From the NCBI GenBank assembly GCA_015064685.1, contig SVRT01000003.1:1-64000 (forward strand): 64,000 nt of DNA, given 5' to 3'. Shown piece by piece: positions 29,487 through 40,000 of this stretch. Numbering within the stretch: the first letter of the stretch is position 1; every line of letters starts with the position of its first letter. The notes under the pieces were generated by a model. That model did no database searches and had not been told where the DNA came from. It was given only the letters and a program-made list of their open reading frames with translations. The DNA is from Oscillospiraceae bacterium (GTDB lineage Bacteria > Bacillota > Clostridia > Oscillospirales > CAG-272). Position numbers and translations under genes: made by a program.

Positions 29487-31739
29487 GTGAGCGAGCCGAG
29501 CAAGAATCTCTTCGGCGAGGAGATTGCCGACGACGGCGGGCTTATCAAGCTTCAAGGAAGCGTTGAGCACGTCATTTACACAAACGAGGAGAACGGATAT
29601 ACAGTTATCGATTTCGGCACAGACGATGACGATCTCATAACCATAACCGGAATTATGCCTTACGTCAGCGAGGGAGACTCTCTTATCGTTTACGGCGAGT
29701 GGAGACATAATCAGAAATACGGCCGTCAGTTTGCGGTCAGCGAGTATGAAAGATATATGCCCGCGAACGCGTCCGCGATACTCAGGTATCTTTCATCCGG
29801 CGCAATAAAGGGAATTGGTAAGAAGACCGCATTAAAGGTGGTCGAGGAGTTTGGCGACGACACTCTTGATGTGCTTGAAAACCATCCCGATTGGCTTTCG
29901 GATATTCCGGGAATTAGTCTTAAAAAAGCAAAGCAGATCTGTGAGGATTTCAAATCCAAAGCGGGAATCCGCTCAGCTATGATGTTTTTCCGCGATTATT
30001 TCGGCGCGGCAATAACCGTAAAGATATATAAAAGGTGGGGATCTGCTTGCATTGACATTGCAAAGGCTAACCCGTACCGCCTCTGCGATGAAATAGACGG
30101 AATAGGCTTTGAGAGGGCGGACAGCATGGCGCAAAAGCTTGGTCTTGACCAAAACAGCGAGGCGAGGCTTATAAGCGGAATCGCGCACGTGCTAAAGCAC
30201 AATGCGGCGCAAAACGGTCACGTCTGCTTGCCGAGAGACATTCTCGTCAGGGCGTCATGCTCGCTTCTCGGCGCAGATGCCGAGAGCATAAATATGGCGA
30301 TCGACGATATGATCGCTATGCGAAGACTTAAATACTCACTCTTCAACGACGTCATATATCTTTACGATTCCTATTCGTATGATTGCGAGACGTATATTGC
30401 GGAAAAGCTTGATCTTATCAACAAGGTCTGCCCCTCGATCAGTATGTCCGACGCAAACTATTTTATCGAAAAGGAAGAGCGCACCAACGGCATAAGCTAT
30501 GCTTTATTGCAGAAAAAAGCGATAATCAGCGCGCTTGAGTGTGGCGTTATGCTTCTGACGGGTGGTCCCGGAACAGGTAAGACTACGATAGTCAAGGCTC
30601 TCATCGATATTTTTGAAAGCATGGATATGAAGGTCGCGCTTGCCGCCCCGACGGGTCGCGCGGCTAAAAAGCTCAGCGAGGCAACGAGCCACGAGGCGAA
30701 GACCATTCACCGTCTGCTTGAATTCGAATATTCAACAGAGGACGGCGACAGACCCGGATTCAGACGAAACGAGAACGATCTGCTTGATGAGAACGTTATT
30801 ATCATCGATGAGTCCTCAATGATAGACAGTATTCTTATGTACTCGCTGTTAAAGGCGATCAAGCCGGGAGCAAGACTTATCCTCATAGGCGACGCAGATC
30901 AGCTTCCGAGCATCGGTGCAGGAAACGTCCTGCACGATCTGCTTGAGTGCAACCGTTTTGCTACAATAAGGCTCAACAAAATATTCCGCCAGGCGCAGGA
31001 ATCTCTTATCGTTACCAATGCTCACAGAATAAACCGCGGAGAGATGCCTGTAATGACTGTCAAGGATAACGACTTTTTCTTTCTTCCGCGAAGCACCGAC
31101 AACGATATTGCACTGACCGTGACCGATCTCTGCCTTAACCGTCTGCCTAGAACCTACAAGGAGGCGGCAAACAACGGTATACAGGTCATCACACCGTCAA
31201 GAAAGGGTACTGCGGGAACCGACAACCTCAACGTATTGCTCCAGGATGCACTTAACCCAAAAGCAAAGGACAAGAGGGAATACCGCCACCGCGAGAGAGT
31301 CTTCCGCGAGGGTGACAAGGTCATGCAGATCAAAAACAATTACGAGATAGAGTGGTATCGCGAGGACGACAGCGAAGGAAGCGGAATCTTCAACGGAGAT
31401 ATCGGTATTATTGAGAGGATCGATCTTGCGTCCCAGATAATGCAGATAAAATTCGACGATAAGACCGTGCATTACGAATTTTCGTCTCTCGACGAGCTTG
31501 AGCATGCGTACGCTATCACGGTGCATAAGAGCCAGGGCTGCGAATACCCGTTCGTAGTTATCCCGCTTTATAGCGCACCGCCTATGCTTCTGACGAAAAA
31601 CCTCTTTTACACCGCGGTAACAAGGGCAAAGAGAATGGTGATTCTCGTGGGACGTCAGGACATTGCAGGTATGATGGTATCAAACTCGCACATCGGACAG
31701 AGATACACGGGACTTAAGCAGAGGCTTTTGACCGAATAA
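29487..31739 (+). CDS. recD2: ATP-dependent 5'-3' DNA helicase RecD2
   Basis: A 750-residue SF1B helicase of the RecD2/YrrC type, which acts in DNA repair without RecBC. The GTG at 29487 follows AAAGGAGG. The N-terminal OB-like domain is followed by helix-hairpin-helix segments (IKGIGKKTALKVVEEFG, LSDIPGISLKKAKQI), the mark of RecD2 versus RecD. Walker A GGPGTGKTT is at residues 359-367, motif II VIIIDESSMID follows, then IGDADQLPSIGAGNVL. Motif VI lies near YAITVHKSQGCEYP and FYTAVTRAK. Full length and intact. No promoter matching consensus was found; it may use readthrough from metK. Confidence 0.97.
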   Translation: MSEPSKNLFGEEIADDGGLIKLQGSVEHVIYTNEENGYTVIDFGTDDDDLITITGIMPYVSEGDSLIVYGEWRHNQKYGRQFAVSEYERYMPANASAILRYLSSGAIKGIGKKTALKVVEEFGDDTLDVLENHPDWLSDIPGISLKKAKQICEDFKSKAGIRSAMMFFRDYFGAAITVKIYKRWGSACIDIAKANPYRLCDEIDGIGFERADSMAQKLGLDQNSEARLISGIAHVLKHNAAQNGHVCLPRDILVRASCSLLGADAESINMAIDDMIAMRRLKYSLFNDVIYLYDSYSYDCETYIAEKLDLINKVCPSISMSDANYFIEKEERTNGISYALLQKKAIISALECGVMLLTGGPGTGKTTIVKALIDIFESMDMKVALAAPTGRAAKKLSEATSHEAKTIHRLLEFEYSTEDGDRPGFRRNENDLLDENVIIIDESSMIDSILMYSLLKAIKPGARLILIGDADQLPSIGAGNVLHDLLECNRFATIRLNKIFRQAQESLIVTNAHRINRGEMPVMTVKDNDFFFLPRSTDNDIALTVTDLCLNRLPRTYKEAANNGIQVITPSRKGTAGTDNLNVLLQDALNPKAKDKREYRHRERVFREGDKVMQIKNNYEIEWYREDDSEGSGIFNGDIGIIERIDLASQIMQIKFDDKTVHYEFSSLDELEHAYAITVHKSQGCEYPFVVIPLYSAPPMLLTKNLFYTAVTRAKRMVILVGRQDIAGMMVSNSHIGQRYTGLKQRLLTE

Positions 31740-31778
31740 AAAGATGTATTTTAAGTTTAAAAATACATCTTTTTTTAT
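31738..31778 (+). terminator. Terminator of recD2
   Basis: AAAGATGTATTTT pairs with AAAATACATCTTT around AAGTTTAA-like loop bases, followed by seven T residues. Confidence 0.85.
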
Positions 31779-31787
31779 ATATTTCAT

Positions 31788-31867
31788 TTTTTGACCAATA
31801 TTGCGGACAATATTTCTCAACAATATAGAATATCATATAATCAGTTGATACCTATATTGGTCAAAAA
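31788..31867 (+). promoter_or_regulatory. Operator/promoter of the XRE pair, bracketed by a 14-bp inverted repeat
   Basis: TTTTTGACCAATAT (31788-31801) and its perfect reverse complement (31854-31867) flank 52 bp that contain three further CAATAT words and a TATAAT at 31836-31841. The right arm overlaps the leader just before the ribosome binding site. The layout fits dimer binding and looping by one of the two encoded repressors. Confidence 0.7.
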
Positions 31868-31880
31868 GTGAGGTAATATT

Positions 31881-32135
31881 ATGGAACAAAAGCTTCGCCG
31901 AGACAGAAAGATCGGAGATAATCTTCGAGTTCTGCGCGACAGGCATGGCATTTCACAGGAAAAGCTTTGCGAGGAATTGCAAAGACGGGGATGCGATATT
32001 GCAAGAAGTGCTTATGCGAAATATGAAAACGGAGAGTTAAACGTAAAGGTCAGTATTATTATTGAGCTCAAAAAAATATATGGTTGCTCATATGACGATT
32101 TCTTTGCGGGCTTGGATGTGAACAAGAATGAATAA
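31881..32135 (+). CDS. Small XRE-family HTH regulator (first of a pair)
   Basis: An 84-residue protein that is essentially one Cro/CI-type helix-turn-helix domain: IGDNLRVLRDRHGISQEKLC, then ARSAYAKYENGELNVKVSII. It has no sensor or protease domain. It lies directly behind a strong inverted repeat and overlaps the next HTH gene by 8 bp, so the two are made together and may form heterodimers. Target genes other than its own promoter cannot be told. Confidence 0.88.
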   Translation: MEQKLRRDRKIGDNLRVLRDRHGISQEKLCEELQRRGCDIARSAYAKYENGELNVKVSIIIELKKIYGCSYDDFFAGLDVNKNE

Positions 32136-32370
32136 AAATATCGAAAGATCAATTGGAAATAACATTCGCAATTTAAGAGAGAGCAGAGGACTTACGCAGG
32201 AGCTTTTAGCAGCAATGCTTCAGCTTCAGGGAGTCGATATTACACGAAGCGCGCTCGCAAAGATCGAGGTGGGTCAGAGACACATATACCCCGACGAAAT
32301 GATAGCTATCAAAAAGGTACTTCGCGTATCCTACGACGAGATATTTGAATATGAAAGAAAGGTCAATTAA
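32128..32370 (+). CDS. Small XRE-family HTH regulator (second of a pair)
   Basis: An 80-residue single-domain HTH protein, IGNNIRNLRESRGLTQELLA followed by TRSALAKIEVGQRHIYPDE, clearly similar to its upstream neighbour and probably a tandem duplicate. It starts 8 bp before the stop of the first gene and overlaps the comF-like gene by 20 bp, so all three are translationally linked. Confidence 0.88.
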   Translation: MNKNIERSIGNNIRNLRESRGLTQELLAAMLQLQGVDITRSALAKIEVGQRHIYPDEMIAIKKVLRVSYDEIFEYERKVN

Positions 32371-33187
32371 CTCTTTTTTTGCGCTTCTGTCCCGACTTGT
32401 CTGCGTGCCGAAATGCGCATCCTGTAATGAAAGACTCTCTCCCTTTGCAAGAGGAGATTCTCTTGACCACGGATATCCTTGTCTTTGCGATAAATGTATG
32501 GAAAAATGGCAGAAGGCTTGCTTACAGATGTGTCACACCTGCTCGGGTATTGCATCCAAGTGTACCTGTATGCCGAAAAAGAACCTTTTCGTTCAGCCGA
32601 GTATTCCGTCACTCTTTTTCTATCACCCCGACACCGCGCGTGCCGAATCAAAGGTGATATATACTCTAAAGCACAAAAACAGCCGCGACGTGTTTGAGTT
32701 TATCTCCGAGGAGCTTTGCAAAAAGCTTGAGGATTTGCTTGACGAGCTGGAAATAAATATTGCCGACTGTGTTTTAACGTATATTCCCAGAACTCGCAAG
32801 GCATTGATCAAAAACGGGTTCGATCAGGGAGAGATGCTATGCTTCGCTATGTCGAGAAGGCTCGGTGCAATATCCGCTCCGCTTCTTTTAAGGCGCGGAG
32901 GTGTTGAGCAGAAGAAACTGACGAGGGCAGAGAGAAAGAAAAACGCGGAAAAGACAATTTTCGCGAATACAGAGCTACGTGGAGCAGATAGCAAGCTGCC
33001 TTACGTGTATTTGAGCGAGATTCTCGAGAAAAAGACAGTTATTCTCGTTGAGGATGTGATCACTACGGGAGCGACGGTCGAGCGCGCGATAAAATGTCTT
33101 AAAAGCGCGGGGGCGGGAGTCGTTCTGGTGTGCGCGGTAGCGCGATGCGAGGTCGCCACCGACAAAAAAGGACAGTCTCACAAATAG
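32351..33187 (+). CDS. ComF-family phosphoribosyltransferase-like protein
   Basis: A 278-residue ComF/ComFC-type protein, linked to DNA uptake in competent bacteria. The ATG at 32351 is preferred over an in-frame TTG six bases upstream. The N-terminus has the four-Cys zinc motif (CASC and CDKC) and further Cys pairs; YTLKHKNSRDV matches the conserved 'KY.gd' region; YIPRTRKALIKNGFDQ is the substrate loop; VILVEDVITTGATVE is the PRPP-binding loop. Translational coupling to two XRE repressors is unusual and suggests regulated expression. Confidence 0.9.
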   Translation: MKERSINSFFALLSRLVCVPKCASCNERLSPFARGDSLDHGYPCLCDKCMEKWQKACLQMCHTCSGIASKCTCMPKKNLFVQPSIPSLFFYHPDTARAESKVIYTLKHKNSRDVFEFISEELCKKLEDLLDELEINIADCVLTYIPRTRKALIKNGFDQGEMLCFAMSRRLGAISAPLLLRRGGVEQKKLTRAERKKNAEKTIFANTELRGADSKLPYVYLSEILEKKTVILVEDVITTGATVERAIKCLKSAGAGVVLVCAVARCEVATDKKGQSHK

Positions 33188-33265
33188 AGCTGCTTTTTTC
33201 ACTAAAACGTGACAAAAAACGACTTTTTGTTTTTGTAAAGTTAATAATATATTTGTAAAAAACGA

Positions 33266-33295
33266 TTGACTTTTGACGCGTTGGTGTTGTATAAT
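33266..33295 (+). promoter_or_regulatory. Promoter of mreB
   Basis: TTGACT (33266-33271), 18-bp spacer, TATAAT (33290-33295). Confidence 0.75.
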
Positions 33296-33337
33296 TATAT
33301 TGTATTATTATAACTATTTACAAAAGGAGGACGGCGT

Positions 33338-34345
33338 ATGTTGAAGGATATCATCTTCAGCCGTGACATAGGAATAGACCTCGGCACTGCGACCGTGCTC
33401 GTTTACGTAGAGGGGAACGGCATCGTTATGCGCGAGCCCTCTGTCGTTGCAATTGATAAGACTACCGATAAGGTCATAAAGGTTGGAAAAGAAGCGCAGG
33501 AGATGCTTGGCAGAACTCCCGACAGCATCGTGGCGATGAGGCCTCTCCGTGACGGCGTTATCAATCAGTATGAGGTGACCGAGAGGATGCTTCAGTACTT
33601 TATCCGTCGTGCGTGCGGCAGATCCCTGCTCCAGCCGAGAATAATGATCTCCGTTCCCTCAGGAATATCCGAGGTTGAGGAAAGAGCAATCCTTGAGGCT
33701 GCGGCAGAGGCGGGGGCAAGAAAGACCTTCCTCATCCGATCTCCAATAGCTGCGGCTCTCGGAGCAGGACTTAATATCAGGACAGCAATCGGAAATATGA
33801 CCGTGGACATTGGCGGCGGAGTCACAGAGATCGCCGTGTTGTCACTTAACGGAATAGTAATTTCCAAAACCGTCAAGGTCGGTGGAGACAGCTTTGACGA
33901 AGCGATCGTCAAGTACGTCGCTGACAATTACAACGTTCTTATCGGTGACAGAACTGCCGAGAGTATAAAGATAAAGATCGGTGAGGTCTACGAGCATACC
34001 GAGGAAAAGCGTCTTGAGGTAAGGGGCAGAGATCTGCTCACAGGCATGCCCAAGATGATCACCTTAAGCTCAAAGGAGATGATCGGTGCAACGTACGAGC
34101 CTATGACGGCTCTTATCGACGGCATTTGCGACGTTATCGAGCATACTCCTCCGGAGCTTGTCGGAGATATATTACATAACGGAATTATTCTTGTCGGAGG
34201 CGGAAGCATGCTCCGCGGACTGGACAAGCTTATCACTCGTGTAACCGGAATCAAGACTATCCGCGCGAAAAATCCCGAAAGCTGCGTTGCTCTCGGAATG
34301 GGTGAAAAGCTCAAAACGATGGGGAAATATCCGTCGGGAAAATAA
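33338..34345 (+). CDS. mreB: Rod-shape determining protein MreB/Mbl
   Basis: A 335-residue bacterial actin that organises lateral wall synthesis at the membrane. DIGIDLGTATVLVYVEG is the phosphate 1 loop, MTVDIGGGVTEIAVLSL phosphate 2, and IILVGGGSMLRGLDKLI the adenosine motif. No mreC, mreD or minCD follows, so it is probably an unlinked MreB, Mbl or MreBH copy; these paralogues cannot be told apart here. GGAGGACGG precedes the ATG. Confidence 0.95.
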   Translation: MLKDIIFSRDIGIDLGTATVLVYVEGNGIVMREPSVVAIDKTTDKVIKVGKEAQEMLGRTPDSIVAMRPLRDGVINQYEVTERMLQYFIRRACGRSLLQPRIMISVPSGISEVEERAILEAAAEAGARKTFLIRSPIAAALGAGLNIRTAIGNMTVDIGGGVTEIAVLSLNGIVISKTVKVGGDSFDEAIVKYVADNYNVLIGDRTAESIKIKIGEVYEHTEEKRLEVRGRDLLTGMPKMITLSSKEMIGATYEPMTALIDGICDVIEHTPPELVGDILHNGIILVGGGSMLRGLDKLITRVTGIKTIRAKNPESCVALGMGEKLKTMGKYPSGK

Positions 34346-34346
34346 T

Positions 34347-34373
34347 GCGGCTCTAACCATTTGTCGGAGCCGT
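34347..34373 (+). terminator. Hairpin after mreB
   Basis: CGGCTC pairs with GAGCCG over a 14-nt loop but no U tract follows; it may only attenuate readthrough into the dipeptidase gene. Confidence 0.4.
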
Positions 34374-34390
34374 GAAACGAAAGGCATAGT

Positions 34391-35830
34391 ATGAATTACG
34401 TAATCGAGGGCTACGAGCCCAAAAGAGTATTTGAAATATTTGAGGAGCTTTGCGCTATTCCTCACGGCTCGGGAAACGAGCAGGGGATCGCTGATTATAT
34501 AGCGGAATTTGCGGCGAAGCACGGCTTGTTTATTCTTCGCGACACGACAGGTAACGTCTTTCTGCGAAAGAACGCAACCGAAGGATATGAAAACGAGGAC
34601 GCGATCATTCTTCAGGGACACATGGATATGGTCTGCGAGAAGAACGCGGACTCCAAGCACGATTTTCTCCGCGACGGACTCACTCTTAAGGTTATTGACG
34701 GTCAGCTTTGGGCAGACGGAACAACACTTGGCGCAGATAACGGCATCGCAGTCGCGATGATGCTTGCGCTTCTTGAGACGAATGAGCATCCGACCCTTGA
34801 GTGCCTCTTCACGGTTGAGGAAGAGACAGGACTTGCGGGCGCAAAGGGCTTTGATTGCTCCTCGGTCACAGCAAAGCAGATGATAAATCTCGACAGCGAG
34901 GAAGAATGGCAGGTGACCGCCGGATGTGCGGGCGGCTGCAGAACAGAGGTCGATTTCAAATATAACGCCATTGATACGGCGCATTTTGCTTCCTGTCTTG
35001 ACGTATCGGTCACGGGTCTCTCGGGCGGTCACTCGGGCGCAGAGATACATTGCGGAAAGACCAACGCGATCATCGCTATGGGCAGAATTCTCGGCGCGGC
35101 GATGGAGACTGTTGGTTTCAATATCGTTTCCATCACCTGTAACGGCAAGGACAACGCAATAGCGCGAGAGTGCTTCGCAACCGTTTGCACAAATGAAGCA
35201 GATGCTCTCAAGGCGGCTTTGATCTCCGAGGGCGAGAGAATAAGACCCGAGCTCTCAGCTGACGACGCGGGATTTACTGTGTGCGTTAAAGAGGCAGAGA
35301 AAGTAGAGAAGGCTCTTGACCGTGACACGACCGATGGTGTGATCGCTCTGCTTTCAACAGTGAAAACCGGTGTTCTGAAAATGAGTAATCAGATCAAGGG
35401 ACTCGTTGAGTATTCGAGAAACGTCGGAGTCGTTGAAACAGATTCCGAGAAGGTGAAGCTTACCTTCTCGTCACGTTCATCGGTTGAGGCTCAACTCGAT
35501 CTATCCTGCCGCGAGCTTGATATGCTTTGCAAAGCTCTCGGGGCAGACTGTCACCATTACGCAAGATATCCCGGTTGGGAATACGCGCCCATATCTCCTT
35601 TGCGCGACAGATACATTTCCGCGTTCAAGGAGCTTTACGGTAAGGACCTTACGGTCGGCGTTATCCACGCGGGACTTGAATGTGGTATACTGTCGTCAAA
35701 AATGAGCGGTATGGACATAATTTCAATAGGACCCAATATGTACGACATACATTCACCGAACGAGCATCTTGATCTTGCATCATGCGAGAGAATATGGAAC
35801 GTTCTCAAAGAGATCTTAAAGAAAAAATGA
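34391..35830 (+). CDS. pepD: Aminoacyl-histidine dipeptidase (PepD, M20 family)
   Basis: A 479-residue cytoplasmic metallopeptidase that splits Xaa-His and other dipeptides. IPHGSGNEQGIADYI opens the family; ILQGHMDMVCEKN carries the first metal His and catalytic Asp; TLGADNGIAVAMMLALLE holds the bridging Asp; FTVEEETGLAGAKGFD has the general-base Glu pair; the lid contains TGLSGGHSGAEIH. Its stop codon overlaps the start of the next gene in an ATGA junction, so the two are coupled. Confidence 0.96.
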   Translation: MNYVIEGYEPKRVFEIFEELCAIPHGSGNEQGIADYIAEFAAKHGLFILRDTTGNVFLRKNATEGYENEDAIILQGHMDMVCEKNADSKHDFLRDGLTLKVIDGQLWADGTTLGADNGIAVAMMLALLETNEHPTLECLFTVEEETGLAGAKGFDCSSVTAKQMINLDSEEEWQVTAGCAGGCRTEVDFKYNAIDTAHFASCLDVSVTGLSGGHSGAEIHCGKTNAIIAMGRILGAAMETVGFNIVSITCNGKDNAIARECFATVCTNEADALKAALISEGERIRPELSADDAGFTVCVKEAEKVEKALDRDTTDGVIALLSTVKTGVLKMSNQIKGLVEYSRNVGVVETDSEKVKLTFSSRSSVEAQLDLSCRELDMLCKALGADCHHYARYPGWEYAPISPLRDRYISAFKELYGKDLTVGVIHAGLECGILSSKMSGMDIISIGPNMYDIHSPNEHLDLASCERIWNVLKEILKKK

Positions 35831-36957
35831 TTTGTTTAGATCGAAACACCATTAAAACACGTGTCATTTCACGCGCCACAGAAGACGTCGCTTGCGAAAA
35901 GGTTCCCGGAGCTGCGGTGCTTGTAAAGCAGAACAGGGAAGTGATCTGTAAAGATTTCTTCGGCACAGACGGAAAAGGCGGTAAAATATCCGATAAAACG
36001 CTTTTCAGGCTTGCTTCCATGACAAAGCCAATCACGGCTGCTGCAGTGCTTATTCAAATTGAGCGCGGACTTGTATCTCTTGATGATCCTCTGGAAAAGT
36101 TCATTCCCGAATACCGTGATATGGAGATCGGCGAGCTTGACGGAGATAAAAATATCGTTATCAAAGGAAAAGCCCAAACCAAGATTACTGTAAAGCATTT
36201 ACTGTCTCACACAAGCGGTGTCGGCTCGTGTGCGCTTGGTGACAAGCTTGACAAAATCACGAGAAATGCACAGACCGATCTCAAGAGGATAACCGACGCA
36301 TACGCATCTCTTCCGCTCGCGTTTGATCCGTATTCTGCGCAGGCATATTCCGCGACGCTAGGCTTTGATCTGCTTGCAAGAATAGTAGAGATCACTTCAG
36401 GATGTGAATACGGTAAGTTTCTAAAAAAAGAAATATTTGAACCGCTCGGAATGTGCGATACGACATTTGATCCGACAGAAGAGCAGTGGTCGAGAGTGGT
36501 GCTTATGCATTCATACAAGGACGGTGCCTCATCCTTCAAGCCGCTTGATAAGAGCAGCATCTTCGGCGGTTATCCGCTGACATATACGTGCGGAGGCGCG
36601 GGTCTTGTATCAACCCTTGCGGATTATGAAAAATTTACAGATATGCTTCTGTCCGGCGGCAAAGCGCAAAACGGCGACAGAATACTCGACGAGGAGTCGG
36701 TAAATCTTATGGCAACTCCCGCAGAGCCATTCGGCATTTCTTCAAGTGAAAAATGGGGGCTTTCGGTCCGCGTTGTAACGAAAGACACAAACCGAATACC
36801 TGTAGGGTCATACGGCTGGAGCGGAGCGTATGGATGTCACTTTTGGATAGATTCCAAGAACCGCATTACCGCCATTTACATGAAGAACTCTACCTATGAC
36901 GGTGGCTCGGGCGCGCAAACGGCGGCTAATTTTGAAATGGATGTGTACCTAAAATAA
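35827..36957 (+). CDS. Serine hydrolase of the beta-lactamase/class C penicillin-binding fold
   Basis: A 376-residue protein starting at the ATG that overlaps the dipeptidase stop (ATGA). Serine-64 and Lys-67 form the SxxK motif (SMTKPITAAAV); YSATLGFDLLARIVE supplies the Tyr of the YxN-like motif. No signal peptide is seen, so a cytoplasmic esterase or peptidase of the LACTB/EstB type is more likely than a drug-hydrolysing beta-lactamase. Coupling with pepD suggests peptide turnover. A strong terminator follows. Confidence 0.88.
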   Translation: MICLDRNTIKTRVISRATEDVACEKVPGAAVLVKQNREVICKDFFGTDGKGGKISDKTLFRLASMTKPITAAAVLIQIERGLVSLDDPLEKFIPEYRDMEIGELDGDKNIVIKGKAQTKITVKHLLSHTSGVGSCALGDKLDKITRNAQTDLKRITDAYASLPLAFDPYSAQAYSATLGFDLLARIVEITSGCEYGKFLKKEIFEPLGMCDTTFDPTEEQWSRVVLMHSYKDGASSFKPLDKSSIFGGYPLTYTCGGAGLVSTLADYEKFTDMLLSGGKAQNGDRILDEESVNLMATPAEPFGISSSEKWGLSVRVVTKDTNRIPVGSYGWSGAYGCHFWIDSKNRITAIYMKNSTYDGGSGAQTAANFEMDVYLK

Positions 36958-36965
36958 ACAATTTT

Positions 36966-36998
36966 GGCAGAGACCGATACGGTCTCTGCCACTTTTTT
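36966..36998 (+). terminator. Terminator of the pepD-hydrolase operon
   Basis: GGCAGAGACC (36966-36975) pairs with GGTCTCTGCC (36981-36990), then ACTTTTTTT. Confidence 0.92.
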
Positions 36999-37034
36999 TC
37001 GGGGAAACTTACATATCAGTTCCGTTTTTTACTG

Positions 37035-37063
37035 TTGACTATCAATTTTTAGGATGTTACAAT
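37035..37063 (+). promoter_or_regulatory. Promoter of the NlpC/P60 lipoprotein gene
   Basis: TTGACT (37035-37040), 17-bp spacer, TACAAT (37058-37063). Confidence 0.75.
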
Positions 37064-37092
37064 GAAATTACCAACTAAAAGGAGAGCGTTTT

Positions 37093-40000
37093 ATGAGAAT
37101 AAGATACTTATCTTTAATTCTTGCTTTTTTGATGCTGCTTGGAACACTTTCATGCATCGTTTCATGCCAAAATAAAGAAGCACAGGAAACAAAAAACGAG
37201 ACGTTTGACGAAACAGGTCGGAATGAAGAGAACAGCACCGGTAGTGACTCTGAACCGAACACAGAGAGTGATTCCGAACCGGATACAGAGAGTGACACCA
37301 GACCGGACACAGAGAGTGACTCCGAACCGGATACAGAGAATGATTCCGAACCGGATACAGAGAGTGACACCAGACCGGATACAGAGAGCGATTCCGAACC
37401 GGATACGGAGAGTGACACCAAACCGGATAGTGAAAGCGAAACGACCTCGGACACTGAAGATGAAAATGAAACCGGTGAACCGGATATATCCGCAGAAAAA
37501 ACAGTTTCGCACAGCGCGGGCAAAACCGTGTTTCCCAGCGAATTGATAACCTACTCGTTTGTATTAAAAAACAGCGGAACGGGAAAGGGAACCATTAATA
37601 TAACCGACACTTTGCCGGACAACACGGAATACGTAAGCGGTGCGGACAGCGTTGACGGTACCAAGCTTTCCTGGAGCGTTACCGTCAAGGCGGGAGAGAC
37701 TAAAACTGTAAGTTATACTGTAAGGGTAATTAACAATATCGCGCTTTGCGACGGCGGTATCATTACCCCCGGAGCATGCAAAGCAGGTGAATTTGAATTG
37801 CAAACACATCCTCTGTATATAGAAAGAACACTAAATGCGGTAGATCAGCAATATTTCGATATTGCGTTCCGCGCTCTAAAGAGATCAGAATATTTCCGGG
37901 GATTTAATCTTTACAGATGGATGTACGGCGTAGCATTCACCTATGCGCAGGCTGTATCGGGTGCTATAAGCATCGCAAATGATACTCCCGAGAAAATAAT
38001 GGATGCCATAGCCAACGGAACCGCGAATGCTACGGTACTTGACATGATCGCCCCCGGTCTTTACGGCGGAACAGCTATAACCGGATCAATAACGGGCATA
38101 AAAGGCGCTCCCGGTGAGGTCACCAAGGGCGATCTTATATCAGGAGACGGAATTCTGAGAACCAGAAACGGAAAGACCGAGCTGTTCGTATATTCAAATA
38201 GCGGCTTCTGCAATTTAACAGAACAGTGCGAGGATGCGGATCTCGACGAGGTACTGGCATCGCTCAGCACGTCCGAAAAGTACGCAGTACTCCGTCCATC
38301 GTCAAACCTCATAGATTTCACTCCGTCCGATATCAATGAAAAACCCGCAGAGCTCAACGAAAAGCAAGCGGCAGTCGTTGCCACAGCATATTATTATCTG
38401 CTTCGCGGAGAGTGTCTGCAGTACGATGATACCTTTATGAACAAGCTTTCGGATAGCTTCTCGGATTTTAACGAATCAAGATGGCAGACCGAATTCAGAG
38501 CTCCGGAAAGCTACACCTTGGATGAGTGGGGATATCTCAACTGCGCTGCATTCACAAACGATGTATATTGGAGCACATTTGGTGCCGCCCTACCCGGAGA
38601 TATGTACTATACCGGAAATATCTACACTAATTCCGCAAAATACGGCATGAGAGTCTACAGCTTTGAGCGCAGCCTGACTAAAACCTATACCGATGAAGAA
38701 AAGGTGGCGATGGAAGAAGCCTTCATGTCCAATCTTGAGCCCGCAGACCTTATCGTTATCCGACGCAAAAACGGCGGCGGACACGTAATGGTATACATAG
38801 GCAACGGAAGATTTATTCACGCAACCGGTGACAGCATGAACACCTCGGCGCTTGAAGGCGTGAAGGAAAACCGCGAGCCGACGCTCCGATTCCACAGAGT
38901 AAAGGATTATTTCTTCAATCGAGACGGTGCGCTCAACAGCTCAAATGTATTCAACGACCCGACAAGCACGAGAGCTACAACATCAATAGCTATAGTCCGT
39001 CCTCTTGCCAACGCGGATTACGCTAAAAATGCCATTACCGACACGACAAAGGCAAGAATGGCGATCATTGGTCTCATAGTCGAAAAGGCAGCGAACATTG
39101 ACCTCGGGGTAAGCGTAAATCCAGGAGACGAGATAACCTACACATTCAAACTTTACAATACCCGCACAGATGATATAACCGTGAATATAACCGACAAGAT
39201 ACCCGCAAACACCGCCTACGTATCGGGATGTGAAAACCGAGACGGAGAAAACCTCTGCTGGACGGTCACCATCCCCGCAGGCAAGGAGATCACTGTTTCG
39301 TACACGGTAAAGGTAGCCGACACCGCGACTGACACCGTGATCAAGAGCAAGGATGCAGTCGTTGCAGGTCTTTCGTTCACCTGCGCGGATATATACGTAA
39401 AAAAGACGCTTACCGAATCAGAGCAGACAAGCGTGATTAACGCGTTCAATGAGTTAAAATCCGCAAACACCTCTCTCCGCGGTCTCGCTCTTGTAAACGA
39501 GATCTACAAGAAGGCTCTCGGTGTAGGTAATGTATTTGCCGATGTCAACTTCCTCACCGTCACAGAGGGTGAAAACGGAATATACGCAAAAAGCAATCTG
39601 CCTATCCAGTCCAACTACACGTATGAAAACTTCACAAGAAACGAGAGCGGTAAGTATTACAAGATGCTCGTTCCCACTCTGTTCGGCGGTCGCAGTATAC
39701 GCTCAAACAGACGAAACGAGTGGCTACGCACAAGAGGCGTGTTCGTAAAGAACCTCATGATTGGCGACGTTGTACTCGGCAAGCGCCGCGACGGAAACAC
39801 CTACGTCTTTATGTACACGGGAGAAGATAAATTTATCAATCTCAGCACTCTCGCATATGATTCAGTTGAAGCACAAACAACCCTTGATAGACTTTTGGGA
39901 TTCGATTATTTCGCAGTGCTTCGTCCGTCATTCGTCGCGAATGCAGGAGATAATGATCCATCAGTCGATCCCGATACCTGCGCCCACACCCCCGAAACGA

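Noticed and set aside
35827..36957. Beta-lactamase conferring drug resistance
   Set aside because: No signal peptide is present and the gene is coupled to a cytoplasmic dipeptidase gene; the fold is shared by many esterases and peptidases.
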